Part shown: piece by piece, positions 17,814 through 27,697 of the stretch
Position numbering within the stretch: position 1 is the first letter of the stretch
Layout of the letters: every line of letters begins with the position of its first letter
NCBI RefSeq assembly: GCF_019801015.1
Contig: NZ_JAHVJZ010000004.1
Span: forward strand, 62,001-126,000
DNA length: 64,000 bases
From: Marinobacter nauticus
GTDB taxonomy: Bacteria > Pseudomonadota > Gammaproteobacteria > Enterobacterales > Shewanellaceae
Direction of reading: 5' to 3'
Notes under the pieces: model-generated
What the model was told of the DNA's origin: nothing
Seen by the model: only the letters and a program-made list of their open reading frames with translations
The model's database searches: none
Position numbers and translations under genes: made by a program

Positions 17814-18339
17814 AAACCACCTGCAAAGCAGGTGGCTTTTACTCGGCCCCCTTTAAGGGGGCTGCTTGGTTCTCGGGCTTGCCAAAGGCATGAACGGATA
17901 GTGCTCCACTCACCTCCTTTGCCGGGACGGCCCGGCGGCCGCCAGAAGGGCTTCGCCCCTCTGGACTCCCCTTTGCCTCCGGCGCAGCGAAAGCCCCTCG
18001 CTCCCACTCCTTCCCATTTCGGCACCGGCCAGACTCGCTTTGTGAAAAGGGCTTTCCATGCCCTTTCCAAAAGCCCGGCTACGCCATCCATGGCTTCGCG
18101 TTCACGCCTATCGGCGTTCACCCAGGCTCGGCTGGCCGCTCGGGCCTTCCCTGGCCCTCGGCCTCATTCCCAGTCCTTCCCGCTCGGCGCTGCGAGTCGG
18201 CGCACGTGGACGGCTCTCGCCGTGGCAGTTGAGTGCATACCATCATCATTCTTGGACACCGATTTTCAATCCACCTCTTGGCAGCGCTCTTCAGGCAAAA
18301 CCACGAGCAACGGAACACGACCTCCATAAAAGGTGGTTT
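17814..18339. repeat. about 0.5-kb non-coding, hairpin-rich block, possibly a dispersed repeat element
   Basis: This fills most of the 675-bp gap between sotB (start 17733) and the second RND gene (end 18410). Frames open here on both strands, but none has a ribosome-binding site or recognisable residues; the translations are Pro/Arg/Gly-rich. The block is bounded by AAACCACCT (17814-17822) and AGGTGGTTT (18331-18339), a perfect 9-bp inverted repeat with A-runs outside. It contains strong hairpins, such as CCACCTGC/GCAGGTGG (17817-17835; it has a T-run on the minus strand and can act as a terminator) and GCCCCCTT/AAGGGGGC (17846-17862), plus GGGCTTCGCCC-like stems. I cannot name it from one copy. 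Confidence 0.35.
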
Positions 18340-18351
18340 AAAACTGACAAC

Positions 18352-18382
18352 AAAAAATGGCCGGGAAATTCCCGGCCATTTT
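18352..18382 (-). terminator. terminator of the second RND pump operon
   Basis: A 10-bp stem AATGGCCGGG/CCCGGCCATT has a T-run on the minus strand. It lies 28 bp after the RND stop codon. Confidence 0.88.
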
Positions 18383-18409
18383 GCTGGTTTAAACGCGCGG
18401 CAGAAACCC

Positions 18410-21400
18410 TCAGCGACGCTCGCCTGCGGCGGCCAGCGCCTGTTCCAGCTCGTGGGTCCGGTGTTCCGGCGAGTGGGTGCTGCGGGCCATCAGTCGATAC
18501 ATCATCGGCACCAGATAGAGGGTGATCACTGTGGCCAGTGCCATGCCGAAGAAGATCACCACACCGATGGCGTAACGACTCTCCGCGCCGGCACCCGTGG
18601 CCATCAGCAGAGGCACCGCACCAAACAGGGTGGTGAACGCGGTCATCAGGATGGGACGCAGTCGGGCGCTCGCTCCCTCCACCACCGCCTGCTCGAAGGC
18701 CACGCCTTTGTCCCGCAGCTGGTTGGCAAACTCCACGATCAGGATGCCGTTTTTGGTCACCATCCCGATTAGCATGATCATCCCCACCTGACTGTACAGG
18801 TTGAGGCTTTCGCCGGTCAGCAGCAGGCCCAACAGCGCACCCACGATGCCCATAGGCACGGTCAGCATGATCACCAGCGGGTTGATAAAGCTTTCAAACT
18901 GCGCCGCCAGCACCAGGTAAGCCACCATCAGCGCCAGAGCAAACACCAGGAAGGTGTCGGCCTGGTTTTCTTTGTAGTCCTTGGACTCGCCCTTGTAGTC
19001 GATGGTGATGTCCGGCGGCAGCATCTCGAACGCCGTCTGCTCCAGCAGCGTCAGCGCCTCGCCCAGGGTGTGCCCCTCACCCACGTAGCCCTGAATGGTC
19101 ACCGACTTGGTGCGCTGGTAACGCCTCAGGCTGCTGGCAGAGCCAATCTCCTCAAAACTCACCAGACTGGCCATGGTGATGCGTTCACCGCTTGGGGTGG
19201 TCATGTAGATACCGGACAGCTTGGAGGCGTCATCAAAGCGGTCAATGTTGCCGCGCAGATAGACGTCGTACTCTTCGCCCCGGTCGACAAAGGTGGTTCG
19301 GCTGATGCCACCCAGCACGGCTTCCAGAGTGCGGGCGATGTCGCGTGGACTGATCCCCACCCGGGCCGCCGCTTCCAGATCAACCCGGGCCAGCAGCTCC
19401 GGCGTGGTCTGGGAGAAATCGGTGTCCAGATCGCGCACTTCCGAACGCGCTGCTGTCGCTTCTATGATGGCGTGGGCCCAGCGGTCCAGTTCATCGTAAT
19501 CGGCCCCACCCAGCACAAACTGCACCGGCTCGGAGCTGCCGCCACCAAAGCCCGGGCCCATCGGGAACACCCGAACGTCCGGGATGCCACTGAGGTCTTT
19601 GCGAAGCTGGGTCAGGATCTCACTGCTGTGCTGTTCCCGCACGGCCCAGTCCTTCAGCAGCAACACGAAAAAGCCGGTCTGATCGCCCCGGTTACCGAAT
19701 GCGGGAGTCGACAGATTCATGGCCTGCAACGGGCCATCTTCGGACATCAGCGGCAGCAGTCGGGCTTCCACCGCTTCCATGTTTTTCACCATCCGGTCGT
19801 AGGCGGTACCCTCGGCCCCTTTGACGTACACGAACAGCACGCCACGGTCCTCCGCCGGTGTGAACTCGGTATTGATGCGGGGGAACAACAGCGCCACCGC
19901 CGCCAACGCCACCACAATGATGGCCGGACCGCCCCACTTGAACTTCAGCGACCGTTCCAGGCTGCGTTGGTAACCCGCTTCCATCCGACCGAACCAGTGA
20001 TTGACCCAGGCATTAAAACGGTTGGGCTTCACGTTGGCTTTCAGCAGGCTGGCGCCCATCACCGGGGTCAGCGTCAGGGCGATCAGGGAGGAGAAGATCA
20101 CCGCCACCGCCAGGGTTACCGCAAACTCAGTAAAGAACTTGCCGACCATGCCGCCGGCAAAGGCGATGGGCAGGAAGATCATCACCAGCACGGCGGTGGT
20201 GGCGATCACCGCGAAACCCACTTCCCGTGTGCCCTGGTAAGCGGCCACCAGTGGTGAACTGCCCCGCTCCAGGTGCTTAAAGATGTTCTCCACCACCACA
20301 ATGGCGTCGTCCACCACCAGACCAATGGCCAGGATCAGCGCCATCAGGGTCAGGATGTTCAGAGAGAATCCGGCAAACTGCGCCACCATAAAGGCCGCAA
20401 TTAGAGACACCGGGACGGTTACGGCGGGGATCAGTGTTGCACGGGCCTGCCCCAGGAACAGGTAAAGCACCGCCACCACCAGTCCGGCAGTGACAAACAG
20501 GGTCTGATACACCTCGTTGATGGAGCGTTCAATAAAGATGGTGGCGTCGTACGCCACTTCCAGCTCCATCCCCGCCGGCAGTTGCGGCTGCATCTGCTCC
20601 AGCAGTTTCCGCACCCCTTTGGCCACATTGATGGGGTTGGCGTCAGACTGCGCCGCAATGGCGAAGCCCAGGGCGTTCAGGCCATTACTCTTAAAGGTGC
20701 TGTTTTCGGTTTTGGCGCCGTCGTAGATGCGGGCGATGTCGGACAGGTAGATCGGGCTGCCCTCATCGTCATAACGCACCACCACCCGACTGAAGTCTTC
20801 CACCGTCTTCAGCACACGCTCAAGACGCACCGACATCACCTGATCGCGGTTACGCAGCTGGCCGGCAGGCAGCTCCAGGTTCTGGTTGTTCAGGGCACTC
20901 TCCACCATGGCAACGGAGATGCCCCGTCCCGCCATGGCGCTGGGATCCAGCTCCAGGTAAACCACCCGTTCCAGATCGCCGTAGAGGCTGACCTGGCTGA
21001 CGCCGTTCACCAGCGACAATCGGTCCACCAGCACCCGCTCGGCGTAGTCGGTCAGCTCGATGCGATCCATCTCACTGCTGCGCAGGGAGAGACGCACCAC
21101 CGCATCACCGCTGACGTTGGATTTGAGCACCATCGGATCGTCCGCGTCTTCGGGCAGGCTGCGCTGCGCCCGGGCCACCGCATCACGCACGTCGGAGAGG
21201 CCCTCCATGATGTCCCAGTCCAGCTCGAAGTTGACGGTGATCTGGCTGGAGCCGTTGCGGCTGGTGGACTCAATGGTATCAATGCCGGAGATCCCGGAAA
21301 GCTGGTCCTCAATGGGCTTGGTGATCTGGTCTTCCATCACCGCCGCCGAGGCCCCTTCATAGCTGACAGACACCGAGACCACCGGTACGTCAACGTCCGG

Positions 21401-21511
21401 CAGCTCCCGCACCGACAACTGGCTGAAGGCCACCAGACCAAACAGGGTCAGCAGCAGTGACAATACGATGGCCATCACTGGCCGTTTGATGGAGAGATCG
21501 GACAACAGCAT
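18410..21511 (-). CDS. RND-family (HAE-1) efflux pump, inner-membrane subunit (second copy)
   Basis: This 1,033-aa AcrB/MexB-type pump begins MLLSDLSIKRPVMA. TM4 carries the proton-relay Asp pair (AIGLVVDDAIVVVEN) and TM10 the Lys (GMVTKNGILIVEF). It is clearly paralogous to the pump at 8640-11786 but diverged throughout, so this is not a recent duplication. The adaptor gene immediately precedes it; the stop and start share 1 bp (21511). As with the first pair, no TolC-type channel is encoded alongside. Substrates are unknown. Confidence 0.93.
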   Translation of the reverse strand: MLLSDLSIKRPVMAIVLSLLLTLFGLVAFSQLSVRELPDVDVPVVSVSVSYEGASAAVMEDQITKPIEDQLSGISGIDTIESTSRNGSSQITVNFELDWDIMEGLSDVRDAVARAQRSLPEDADDPMVLKSNVSGDAVVRLSLRSSEMDRIELTDYAERVLVDRLSLVNGVSQVSLYGDLERVVYLELDPSAMAGRGISVAMVESALNNQNLELPAGQLRNRDQVMSVRLERVLKTVEDFSRVVVRYDDEGSPIYLSDIARIYDGAKTENSTFKSNGLNALGFAIAAQSDANPINVAKGVRKLLEQMQPQLPAGMELEVAYDATIFIERSINEVYQTLFVTAGLVVAVLYLFLGQARATLIPAVTVPVSLIAAFMVAQFAGFSLNILTLMALILAIGLVVDDAIVVVENIFKHLERGSSPLVAAYQGTREVGFAVIATTAVLVMIFLPIAFAGGMVGKFFTEFAVTLAVAVIFSSLIALTLTPVMGASLLKANVKPNRFNAWVNHWFGRMEAGYQRSLERSLKFKWGGPAIIVVALAAVALLFPRINTEFTPAEDRGVLFVYVKGAEGTAYDRMVKNMEAVEARLLPLMSEDGPLQAMNLSTPAFGNRGDQTGFFVLLLKDWAVREQHSSEILTQLRKDLSGIPDVRVFPMGPGFGGGSSEPVQFVLGGADYDELDRWAHAIIEATAARSEVRDLDTDFSQTTPELLARVDLEAAARVGISPRDIARTLEAVLGGISRTTFVDRGEEYDVYLRGNIDRFDDASKLSGIYMTTPSGERITMASLVSFEEIGSASSLRRYQRTKSVTIQGYVGEGHTLGEALTLLEQTAFEMLPPDITIDYKGESKDYKENQADTFLVFALALMVAYLVLAAQFESFINPLVIMLTVPMGIVGALLGLLLTGESLNLYSQVGMIMLIGMVTKNGILIVEFANQLRDKGVAFEQAVVEGASARLRPILMTAFTTLFGAVPLLMATGAGAESRYAIGVVIFFGMALATVITLYLVPMMYRLMARSTHSPEHRTHELEQALAAAGERR

Positions 21512-22599
21512 CAGCGTGCAACCTCGTTACCGGCGCCGTTATTGCTGGCCGTTTCCGTGCTCACTTCATGCACGGTGCTGCCGTCTTTGATGCTGACCAG
21601 GCCTTTCACCACGATGCGCGTGCCCACCTCAAGACCGGACTCCACCGCCACGGTGTTGCCCTGACGGACACCCGGCTCGATCAAAACCCGATGAGCCACA
21701 TTGTCCTCATCCACGGTGTAGACGTAGCGGTCGGACCCGGAATACTCCATCGCCTGCACCGGCACGACCGGACGCACCTCGGTGGGCAGAGCAAAGTCGA
21801 TGCGGCTGAGCATCCCCGGCTTCAGTTGGCCATCGGCATTGTCAAAAGCAAAACGGGCCGCCACGGTCATATCGTTGGCGTTCACCCGGCTGTCGAGCGC
21901 CACCAAAGTGCCGTCAAAACCGACGTTGGGGTAGGCATCAATGCGCGCGGTCACCTGCTGTCCGGACTGCAACGCCGCCAGATAACGCTGCGGCACTGCC
22001 AGGTCGAGGCGCAGGCGGTCCAGTTCATCCAGAGTCATCAACGCTTCACCGCTGACCACCTGGGCACCGGGGGCGTGGCTCACCAGGCCCACAACACCAT
22101 CAAAGGGGGCCCGCAGGGTGCGCTTGGACAGCTCAGCTTCGGCACTGTTCAGACGTGCGGTTGCCATCGCCACCTCCGCTTCCTGCGCCGCCAGCTCTGA
22201 CGCTGAAATGGCCCCTTTGTCCGCCAGTCGCACCCGCTCTGCCAGCAATCGTTTGGCTTCCGCCAGATACGCTTTGGCTTCATCGCGCTGGGCCACCTGT
22301 TGCAGGTCATCCAGGCGGGCCAATACTTGCCCGCGCTCCACCACGTCGCCGCTGTCCACCATCAGGCGCACCAGGCGGCCGGAAACCTCCGGGGCAATGG
22401 TGACGGCCTGCCAGGCCTCCAGGTTTGCCACCAGCGCCAGATGCTGGGGCAGCTCCAGCGCGGCAACGATCCCGGTTTCCACTTCAACCGGGCGGGCACC
22501 CGGCTTTTTGCCCGGCTCTGCAGCTCCGGGGGACAGGGTCAGGTAGGCGGCGCCGGCAGCGGCAACCAGAACAGCGGGGAGGAATAACTTTTTCAACAT
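21511..22599 (-). CDS. RND efflux periplasmic adaptor (second copy)
   Basis: This 362-aa adaptor has an N-terminal signal-anchor (LKKLFLPAVLVAAAGAAYLTLS), a lipoyl-type segment (VTIAPEVSGRLVRLMVDSGDVVERGQVLARLD), a helical hairpin and TLRAPFDGVVGLVSHAPGAQV as the second half of the sandwich. The start at 22599 is chosen for its GGAG 8-12 nt upstream; the frame extends to 22722 without family similarity. It forms a two-gene operon with the downstream RND pump. No local regulator is present, and the upstream neighbour is the terminator of bamC. Confidence 0.88.
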   Translation of the reverse strand: MLKKLFLPAVLVAAAGAAYLTLSPGAAEPGKKPGARPVEVETGIVAALELPQHLALVANLEAWQAVTIAPEVSGRLVRLMVDSGDVVERGQVLARLDDLQQVAQRDEAKAYLAEAKRLLAERVRLADKGAISASELAAQEAEVAMATARLNSAEAELSKRTLRAPFDGVVGLVSHAPGAQVVSGEALMTLDELDRLRLDLAVPQRYLAALQSGQQVTARIDAYPNVGFDGTLVALDSRVNANDMTVAARFAFDNADGQLKPGMLSRIDFALPTEVRPVVPVQAMEYSGSDRYVYTVDEDNVAHRVLIEPGVRQGNTVAVESGLEVGTRIVVKGLVSIKDGSTVHEVSTETASNNGAGNEVAR

Positions 22600-22751
22600 C
22601 GGGGCGGATCTCCAATTTCGTGCCGGCATGGTAACCCAAGCCCTCGTCAACGAACGTAAAGAAGTGCCAGCCAGCCATTTCTGAATACAACTAAGATCAT
22701 TCGCAGCACGGATGCGACACATGCCCGCAACATTCGCCCTGCCCCGGAACC

Positions 22752-22779
22752 AAAAAAGGCAGCCCGAAGGCCGCCTTTT
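22752..22779 (-). terminator. terminator after bamC
   Basis: The stem AAAAGGC-A-GCC / GGC-C-GCCTTTT (loop CGAA, one internal mismatch) has a T-run on the minus strand and lies 23 bp beyond the bamC stop. Confidence 0.85.
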
Positions 22780-22801
22780 CGCACTCAGAAACCGCTAAGG
22801 G

Positions 22802-23899
22802 TTACTGCAGATCTTTCGCTTCTTTGCGCATCAGCTCAGAGAATCGGTTGTACATCTCGGTGATGGTCTCGCCGGGCAGAGGCTGAGCCTCGTTGTCGAG
22901 GAAGGTGATGGCGGTGCGCTGACCCATCCGCTCCAGACGGATCTGGTACGGGCCTTCTTCCAGCGGCAGCTCATCGTTGTCGCCCCACAGGGAAGCCCAG
23001 AAACCACCGTCCGGCTCATAGTCGACAAAGTAGGTGGCCAGTTGCTGGTCCAGATCCCGCACTTCGAAGCCAAGCAGCGGCAGCACTTTACCCATCCGGC
23101 TCCAGACCTGATCGAAATTGGCGTCCGCGATGAATGCGGTGTTTTCATCCAGATCCAGACCCAGCTCGGTACTGATGCCACGGCCGTTCAGCAACTCCTG
23201 AGTGGCCTGACGTTGCTTACGTTCAAAGCTCATGTAGGAGATGGCGCTGTTGAGCATGTCGATGGCGTAGCGACGGCGGTCCGCATCGGTCAGCACAATG
23301 CTTTCATCAATGCCATCCAGGCCCTCTTCATGGTCCACCAGCTCAATGGTGATGGAGCCGGAGCGACCGTGATCTTTTACCACGGTGTCGAACTCATAGC
23401 GCTGACGGATCTGATACACCTTGTCGCGGAACCAGGACTTGCCGATCACTTCCTCGTTTTCGATCCAGTCGGTGACGATCACGCCGTTGGTGTCCTGAGC
23501 CACACCGATGGCGCGGTCTCCCAGGAACTTCAGCAGGGTTTCATGGATTTCGTTGGCCAGGTCGATGTCGTCCTGGTTGCTCTCCACCAGCACAGTCACG
23601 CTGTCCACGCCGTCCTGAAGACGGGTGCCAGGGGCCAGAGGCAGCACCTGAAGCGGCGGACGTACGTCCAGACGCGGACCCAGCACTTCACGGTCCACCT
23701 GCTCTCCCAGGGTGGGAATATTAAACTCGGTGCTGGCACGGGGGGCATCCAGGCCCTGAGGCACCACCAGCGGGGTGGGCTCCGGCTGTTCCAGATACTC
23801 AAAGCCACCGCTGGCCTGACGTCGCTCCAGCGGGGTTGAGCACCCCACCAGAACCAAAACCGGCGCCAATGCGGCGATGGCTAAGCGATTGTATTTCAT
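22802..23899 (-). CDS. bamC: BamC (NlpB), outer-membrane protein assembly lipoprotein
   Basis: This 365-aa lipoprotein precursor has lipobox LVGC (Cys20). An unstructured N-terminal region after the lipid site (STPLERRQASGGFEYLEQPEPTPLVVPQGLDAP) corresponds to the segment that binds BamD in E. coli. Two helix-grip domains follow. BamC is an accessory lipoprotein of the BAM complex, which inserts beta-barrels into the outer membrane. It lies 9 bp after dapA, the same dapA-bamC order as in E. coli, so the pair is one operon. It is slightly longer than E. coli BamC (344 aa). Confidence 0.95.
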   Translation of the reverse strand: MKYNRLAIAALAPVLVLVGCSTPLERRQASGGFEYLEQPEPTPLVVPQGLDAPRASTEFNIPTLGEQVDREVLGPRLDVRPPLQVLPLAPGTRLQDGVDSVTVLVESNQDDIDLANEIHETLLKFLGDRAIGVAQDTNGVIVTDWIENEEVIGKSWFRDKVYQIRQRYEFDTVVKDHGRSGSITIELVDHEEGLDGIDESIVLTDADRRRYAIDMLNSAISYMSFERKQRQATQELLNGRGISTELGLDLDENTAFIADANFDQVWSRMGKVLPLLGFEVRDLDQQLATYFVDYEPDGGFWASLWGDNDELPLEEGPYQIRLERMGQRTAITFLDNEAQPLPGETITEMYNRFSELMRKEAKDLQ

Positions 23900-23908
23900 T
23901 CCTTTCCC

Positions 23909-24787
23909 TCAAACAGGCTCGGAGGCAGCCAGGGCCTCGCGCACTTTTTCTTTTCCTTGCTCGGTGAGCTCGGTCAGGGGCAAGCGCATCACAGTGCGTT
24001 CGGTCACTCCGATGGCTTCCATCGCCCACTTAACCGGGATGGGGTTCGCCTCAATAAAGAGGGCGCTGTACAGTGGGTACAGCTGCGCGTCCAGCGCGCG
24101 GGCGGTGGCAATGTCACCCGCCAGAGCCGCATCGCACAGGGCTTTAAATTCAGCAGGGCGGACGTTGTTGGTGACCGAGATAACGCCATCACCACCGGCC
24201 AGCATAAAGGCCATGGCGGTCGGGTCATCACCGGTCAGCAGCAGAAAGTCATCGCCGCACAGCTGGCGCAGGGGGGTCACTCGGGACAGGTCGCCGGTGG
24301 CCTCCTTAATCCCTACGATGTTTTTCACCCGGCTAAGTTCCGCAACGGCTTCCGGTTTCAGATCGCAGCAAGTGCGTCCCGGTACGTTGTAGAGAATCAC
24401 CGGCTTGTCGGTGGCCGCAGCAATGGCGGTAAAGTGCGCCACCAGACCCGCCTGAGTCGGCTTGTTGTAATAGGGAGTGACGCTGAGCATGCCATCCACG
24501 CCCACTTCATCACAGGCTTTGGTCAGGGCAATGGCTTCTGCGGTGCTGTTGGCACCGGCACCCGCGATCACCGGTACACGTCCGCCAACCTGCTCCACCA
24601 CCGCTTTGACCACGGACACGTGCTCAGGCACGCTCAGGGTCGCGGACTCGCCAGTGGTCCCAACCGCGACAATGGCGTCGGTCCCGTTTTCAATGTGAAA
24701 TTCCACAAGTGTGCTCAAGGCGGCAAAATCCACCGAGCCATCCTGGTTCATTGGCGTCACCAGTGCGACGATACTTCCGCGAAACAT
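23909..24787 (-). CDS. dapA: 4-hydroxy-tetrahydrodipicolinate synthase
   Basis: This 292-aa protein has the same length as E. coli DapA. It condenses pyruvate and aspartate semialdehyde in the first committed step of lysine and diaminopimelate synthesis. Visible hallmarks are the GTTGES motif in the active site, Tyr in ILYNVPGRT and the Schiff-base Lys in VGIKEATGD. The start at 24787 ([12 protein letters not shown]) fits the family and follows GGGGAA; the frame extends nine codons further upstream. It is divergent from gcvR and first in the dapA-bamC operon. Lys-feedback contact residues cannot be judged without alignment. Confidence 0.97.
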   Translation of the reverse strand: MFRGSIVALVTPMNQDGSVDFAALSTLVEFHIENGTDAIVAVGTTGESATLSVPEHVSVVKAVVEQVGGRVPVIAGAGANSTAEAIALTKACDEVGVDGMLSVTPYYNKPTQAGLVAHFTAIAAATDKPVILYNVPGRTCCDLKPEAVAELSRVKNIVGIKEATGDLSRVTPLRQLCGDDFLLLTGDDPTAMAFMLAGGDGVISVTNNVRPAEFKALCDAALAGDIATARALDAQLYPLYSALFIEANPIPVKWAMEAIGVTERTVMRLPLTELTEQGKEKVREALAASEPV

Positions 24788-24870
24788 CCGTCTATTCCCC
24801 ACGTTACAGAGCAAGCTATGGTACTGTTGCGCCTACTTGAAGACAAGGGAGCGACCGGCGAAACCCTTTG

Positions 24871-24879
24871 TGCTAGCAT
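24871..24879 (+). promoter_or_regulatory. extended -10 promoter element for gcvR
   Basis: TGCTAGCAT (TG-N-TAGCAT) lies 75 bp before the gcvR start in the dapA/gcvR divergent region. A clear -35 is not seen, as expected for an extended -10 promoter. Confidence 0.35.
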
Positions 24880-24953
24880 GGCCGCGACCATAAGGACTCC
24901 GGGGCCTTCATTTTTCCGCCTTTGCGGTCGCCCCGACCAAGATAGGACCGAAC

Positions 24954-25493
24954 ATGACCCAGTATCTGGCTGTTACCGCCATGGGCACAGACCGTCCCGG
25001 CATCGTCAATAAGCTGGCCAAGCTGACGGCCACCTGTGACTGCGACATCATCGACAGCCGCGTTGCCATTTTCGGCAACGAATTTTCTCTCATCATGTTG
25101 GTGGGTGGCAGCTACGCTTCCATTGCCCGCCTTGAGAGTGAGTTGCCGGTACACGCCGCCCAGTGGGAACTGCTGACCATCTGCAAGCGTACCTCGGAGC
25201 ACACCCCCGTGGACTTTACCTCACGTCTGGTGGTGGAGTTCGAGGGGCAGGACCGCCGCGGTACCATGAAGCAGATCACCCAGTTCCTGGCTGACCGAGA
25301 GCTGGATCTGGCGGGATTCAGCTCCACCGCCCGCAAAGGCGACGATGGCTCCGGCCTGCAGCAGGTTGAAGTGCGCATCAACGCCACCGTCCGGGTGGAT
25401 CTGGATGCGCTGGAAGCCAACCTCAGTGACCTGGCCAACGAATTGAATCTCAGCTGCCGCTTCCGCCGTATGGAAGGCGCGCACACGGACTGA
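24954..25493 (+). CDS. gcvR: GcvR, glycine cleavage system regulatory protein
   Basis: This 179-aa cytoplasmic protein is made of two ACT domains (about residues 3-80 and 90-170). The N-terminus (YLAVTAMGTDRPGIVNKLAKL) and second repeat (LVVEFEGQDRRGTMKQITQFL) both show the ACT D-R-x-G pattern. In E. coli, GcvR binds glycine and GcvA and so represses the gcvTHP operon when glycine is low. It sits between dapA (divergent) and bcp, the same context as in E. coli. The bcp gene starts 20 bp after its stop, suggesting co-transcription. Confidence 0.93.
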   Translation: MTQYLAVTAMGTDRPGIVNKLAKLTATCDCDIIDSRVAIFGNEFSLIMLVGGSYASIARLESELPVHAAQWELLTICKRTSEHTPVDFTSRLVVEFEGQDRRGTMKQITQFLADRELDLAGFSSTARKGDDGSGLQQVEVRINATVRVDLDALEANLSDLANELNLSCRFRRMEGAHTD

Positions 25494-25513
25494 TACCCCA
25501 ATAAGGAGAGACC

Positions 25514-25975
25514 ATGCAGCCGCTTCAGGCCGGTGACAAGGCCCCCCAATTCACTCTGAAAGACCAGAACGACAACGACGTATCCCTGAGCGATTTCGCC
25601 GGCAAGCGGGTTCTGGTGTACTTCTACCCCAAAGCGATGACGCCGGGATGCACCGTACAGGCTCAAAAGCTGCGCGACATTAAAGCGGAGCTGGACGCCA
25701 AAGACGTGGTGGTGCTGGGCATCAGCCCCGACCCGGTAAAACGCCTGACCAAGTTCGTCGAGCGGGATGAGCTGAACTTCACCCTGCTCTCCGATGAGGA
25801 TCACGCGGTGGCCGACGCTTTCGGTGTCTGGGGCCTGAAGAAGTTTATGGGCCGCGAGTACGACGGCATCCACCGCCTCAGCTTCCTGATCGGCCCGGAT
25901 GGCACCGTAGAGCAGTTCATCAACAAGTTTAAAACCAAGGACCACCACCAGGTGGTACTGGACCTGCTTGGCTAA
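25514..25975 (+). CDS. bcp: Bcp/PrxQ peroxiredoxin, thioredoxin-dependent thiol peroxidase
   Basis: This 153-aa AhpC/TSA-fold protein has the peroxidatic Cys46 in AMTPGCTVQAQKLRD. In E. coli Bcp the resolving Cys lies five residues later (TPGCTVQACGLRD); here that position is Gln51 and the protein has no other cysteine. It must therefore work as a 1-Cys enzyme or rely on an external thiol for resolution. It reduces H2O2 and organic hydroperoxides. An AAGGAG ribosome-binding site precedes the ATG. Its end overlaps the TTG start of the next small gene by 8 bp. Confidence 0.95.
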   Translation: MQPLQAGDKAPQFTLKDQNDNDVSLSDFAGKRVLVYFYPKAMTPGCTVQAQKLRDIKAELDAKDVVVLGISPDPVKRLTKFVERDELNFTLLSDEDHAVADAFGVWGLKKFMGREYDGIHRLSFLIGPDGTVEQFINKFKTKDHHQVVLDLLG

Positions 25976-26258
25976 GTTCAGCGCCCGGCGCCTTGTCGCC
26001 ACGCTGTTGCTGGGATGGACGCTCTGTCTGTCCCTGCTTGCCAGTCATGCCCTGGCCGAGGCGCTGCATCACCAGGATGGCAGCGCCCTTTGTGCTCAGG
26101 GCCAGCTGATTGACCATTGGCTTCATGTCCTGCCGGGCACTGAAGCGATGATGGCGGTGAATGTGGCCCCCGTCGCCACCGGCCTGTTGCCACTGACCAC
26201 CGCCCCCACAACGCCCCCGGCCGTATATGGCAATCGTGATCCCCCCTCTCTGAGTTAA
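25968..26258 (+). CDS. small secreted or membrane-anchored His/Cys-containing protein at the head of the zinc operon
   Basis: This 96-aa frame starts with TTG inside the last codons of bcp; no ATG or GTG is available nearby. It has an N-terminal hydrophobic signal (LVATLLLGWTLCLSLLASHALAEA), a short His/Cys segment (LHHQDGSALCAQGQLIDHWLHVLPG) and a Thr/Pro-rich tail. Small proteins of this kind (DUF2607/DUF2946-like) accompany DUF2796 zinc genes in Vibrio and Shewanella, but I cannot confirm the family. The DUF2796 gene follows 46 bp downstream. It is probably part of that operon. Confidence 0.55.
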   Translation: MAKFSARRLVATLLLGWTLCLSLLASHALAEALHHQDGSALCAQGQLIDHWLHVLPGTEAMMAVNVAPVATGLLPLTTAPTTPPAVYGNRDPPSLS

Positions 26259-26304
26259 CGCTGCTTACCCGAACTGTTTAGCCGTTATCATCCAGGAGAG
26301 AATC

Positions 26305-27003
<699 letters not shown>

Positions 27004-27007
27004 ACGG

Positions 27008-27697
27008 ATGCACCAACTCGAGATACATGATTTAAGTTACCGCTGGCCCGGGACGGGCCGGCGGTTAACCCTGCCCAGGCTGGCACTGGCCGCCGGCGAG
27101 CGGGCCATGCTGCGCGGCGTGTCCGGCAGTGGTAAGTCCACCCTGTTAAACCTGATCGCCGGCGTACTCAAGCCCGATCAGGGCAGCCTGACGCTGACCG
27201 GCACCGAACTGACCCAACTCAGCGCGGGGAAACGGGATCGGCTGCGGGCAGAAGCGATGGGCATCGTATTTCAGCAGTTCAACCTGCTGCCCTACCTGAG
27301 CGTGCACGACAACATCGTGCTGCCCCTCAAGTTCGCGCCGGAGCGCCGACGTCGGGTCACCGACGCCGAAGCGGAAGTGCGCCGCCTGATGGACGCCATG
27401 GAGCTGCCGCAGTCGGTGCTCAGTCGTTCCGTCACTGAACTCTCCGTGGGCCAGCAGCAACGGGTTGCCGTGGCCCGCGCTCTGTTGGGCGCCCCGGCAC
27501 TGATCCTGGCGGATGAACCCACCTCGGCGCTGGACCCGGACAGCCGTGACCGCTTTATGGCGCTGCTCACCGCGCAATGTCAGGTGGCGGGCTCCAGTTT
27601 GTTGCTGGTCAGTCACGACCCGGCGCTGGCCGAATGCGTCGACACCCAGTACCAGCTTCACGTCCACGATGACGGGACGGAGGTGCGGCCATGCTGA
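27008..27697 (+). CDS. ABC transporter ATP-binding protein of the zinc (Zrg-like) system
   Basis: This 229-aa MacB/LolD-type ATPase has Walker [10 protein letters not shown] (37-45), a Q-loop ([17 protein letters not shown]), signature LSVGQQQR and Walker [13 protein letters not shown]. It starts 4 bp after the DUF2796 gene and overlaps the permease gene by 7 bp. The class pairs with FtsX-like permeases that act mechanically on periplasmic partners and do not always transport solute themselves. The role in zinc handling follows from the operon. Confidence 0.92.
   Translation: MHQLEIHDLSYRWPGTGRRLTLPRLALAAGERAMLRGVSGSGKSTLLNLIAGVLKPDQGSLTLTGTELTQLSAGKRDRLRAEAMGIVFQQFNLLPYLSVHDNIVLPLKFAPERRRRVTDAEAEVRRLMDAMELPQSVLSRSVTELSVGQQQRVAVARALLGAPALILADEPTSALDPDSRDRFMALLTAQCQVAGSSLLLVSHDPALAECVDTQYQLHVHDDGTEVRPC

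Noticed and set aside
17771-18329. Open frames of 116 and 179 codons in the gap between sotB and the second RND gene
   Set aside because: No ribosome-binding sites, low-complexity Pro/Arg/Gly translations, and the frames cross a terminator hairpin.
8640-21511. Recent tandem duplication of the RND operons
   Set aside because: The two pumps share architecture only; their residues differ throughout, and other genes lie between.
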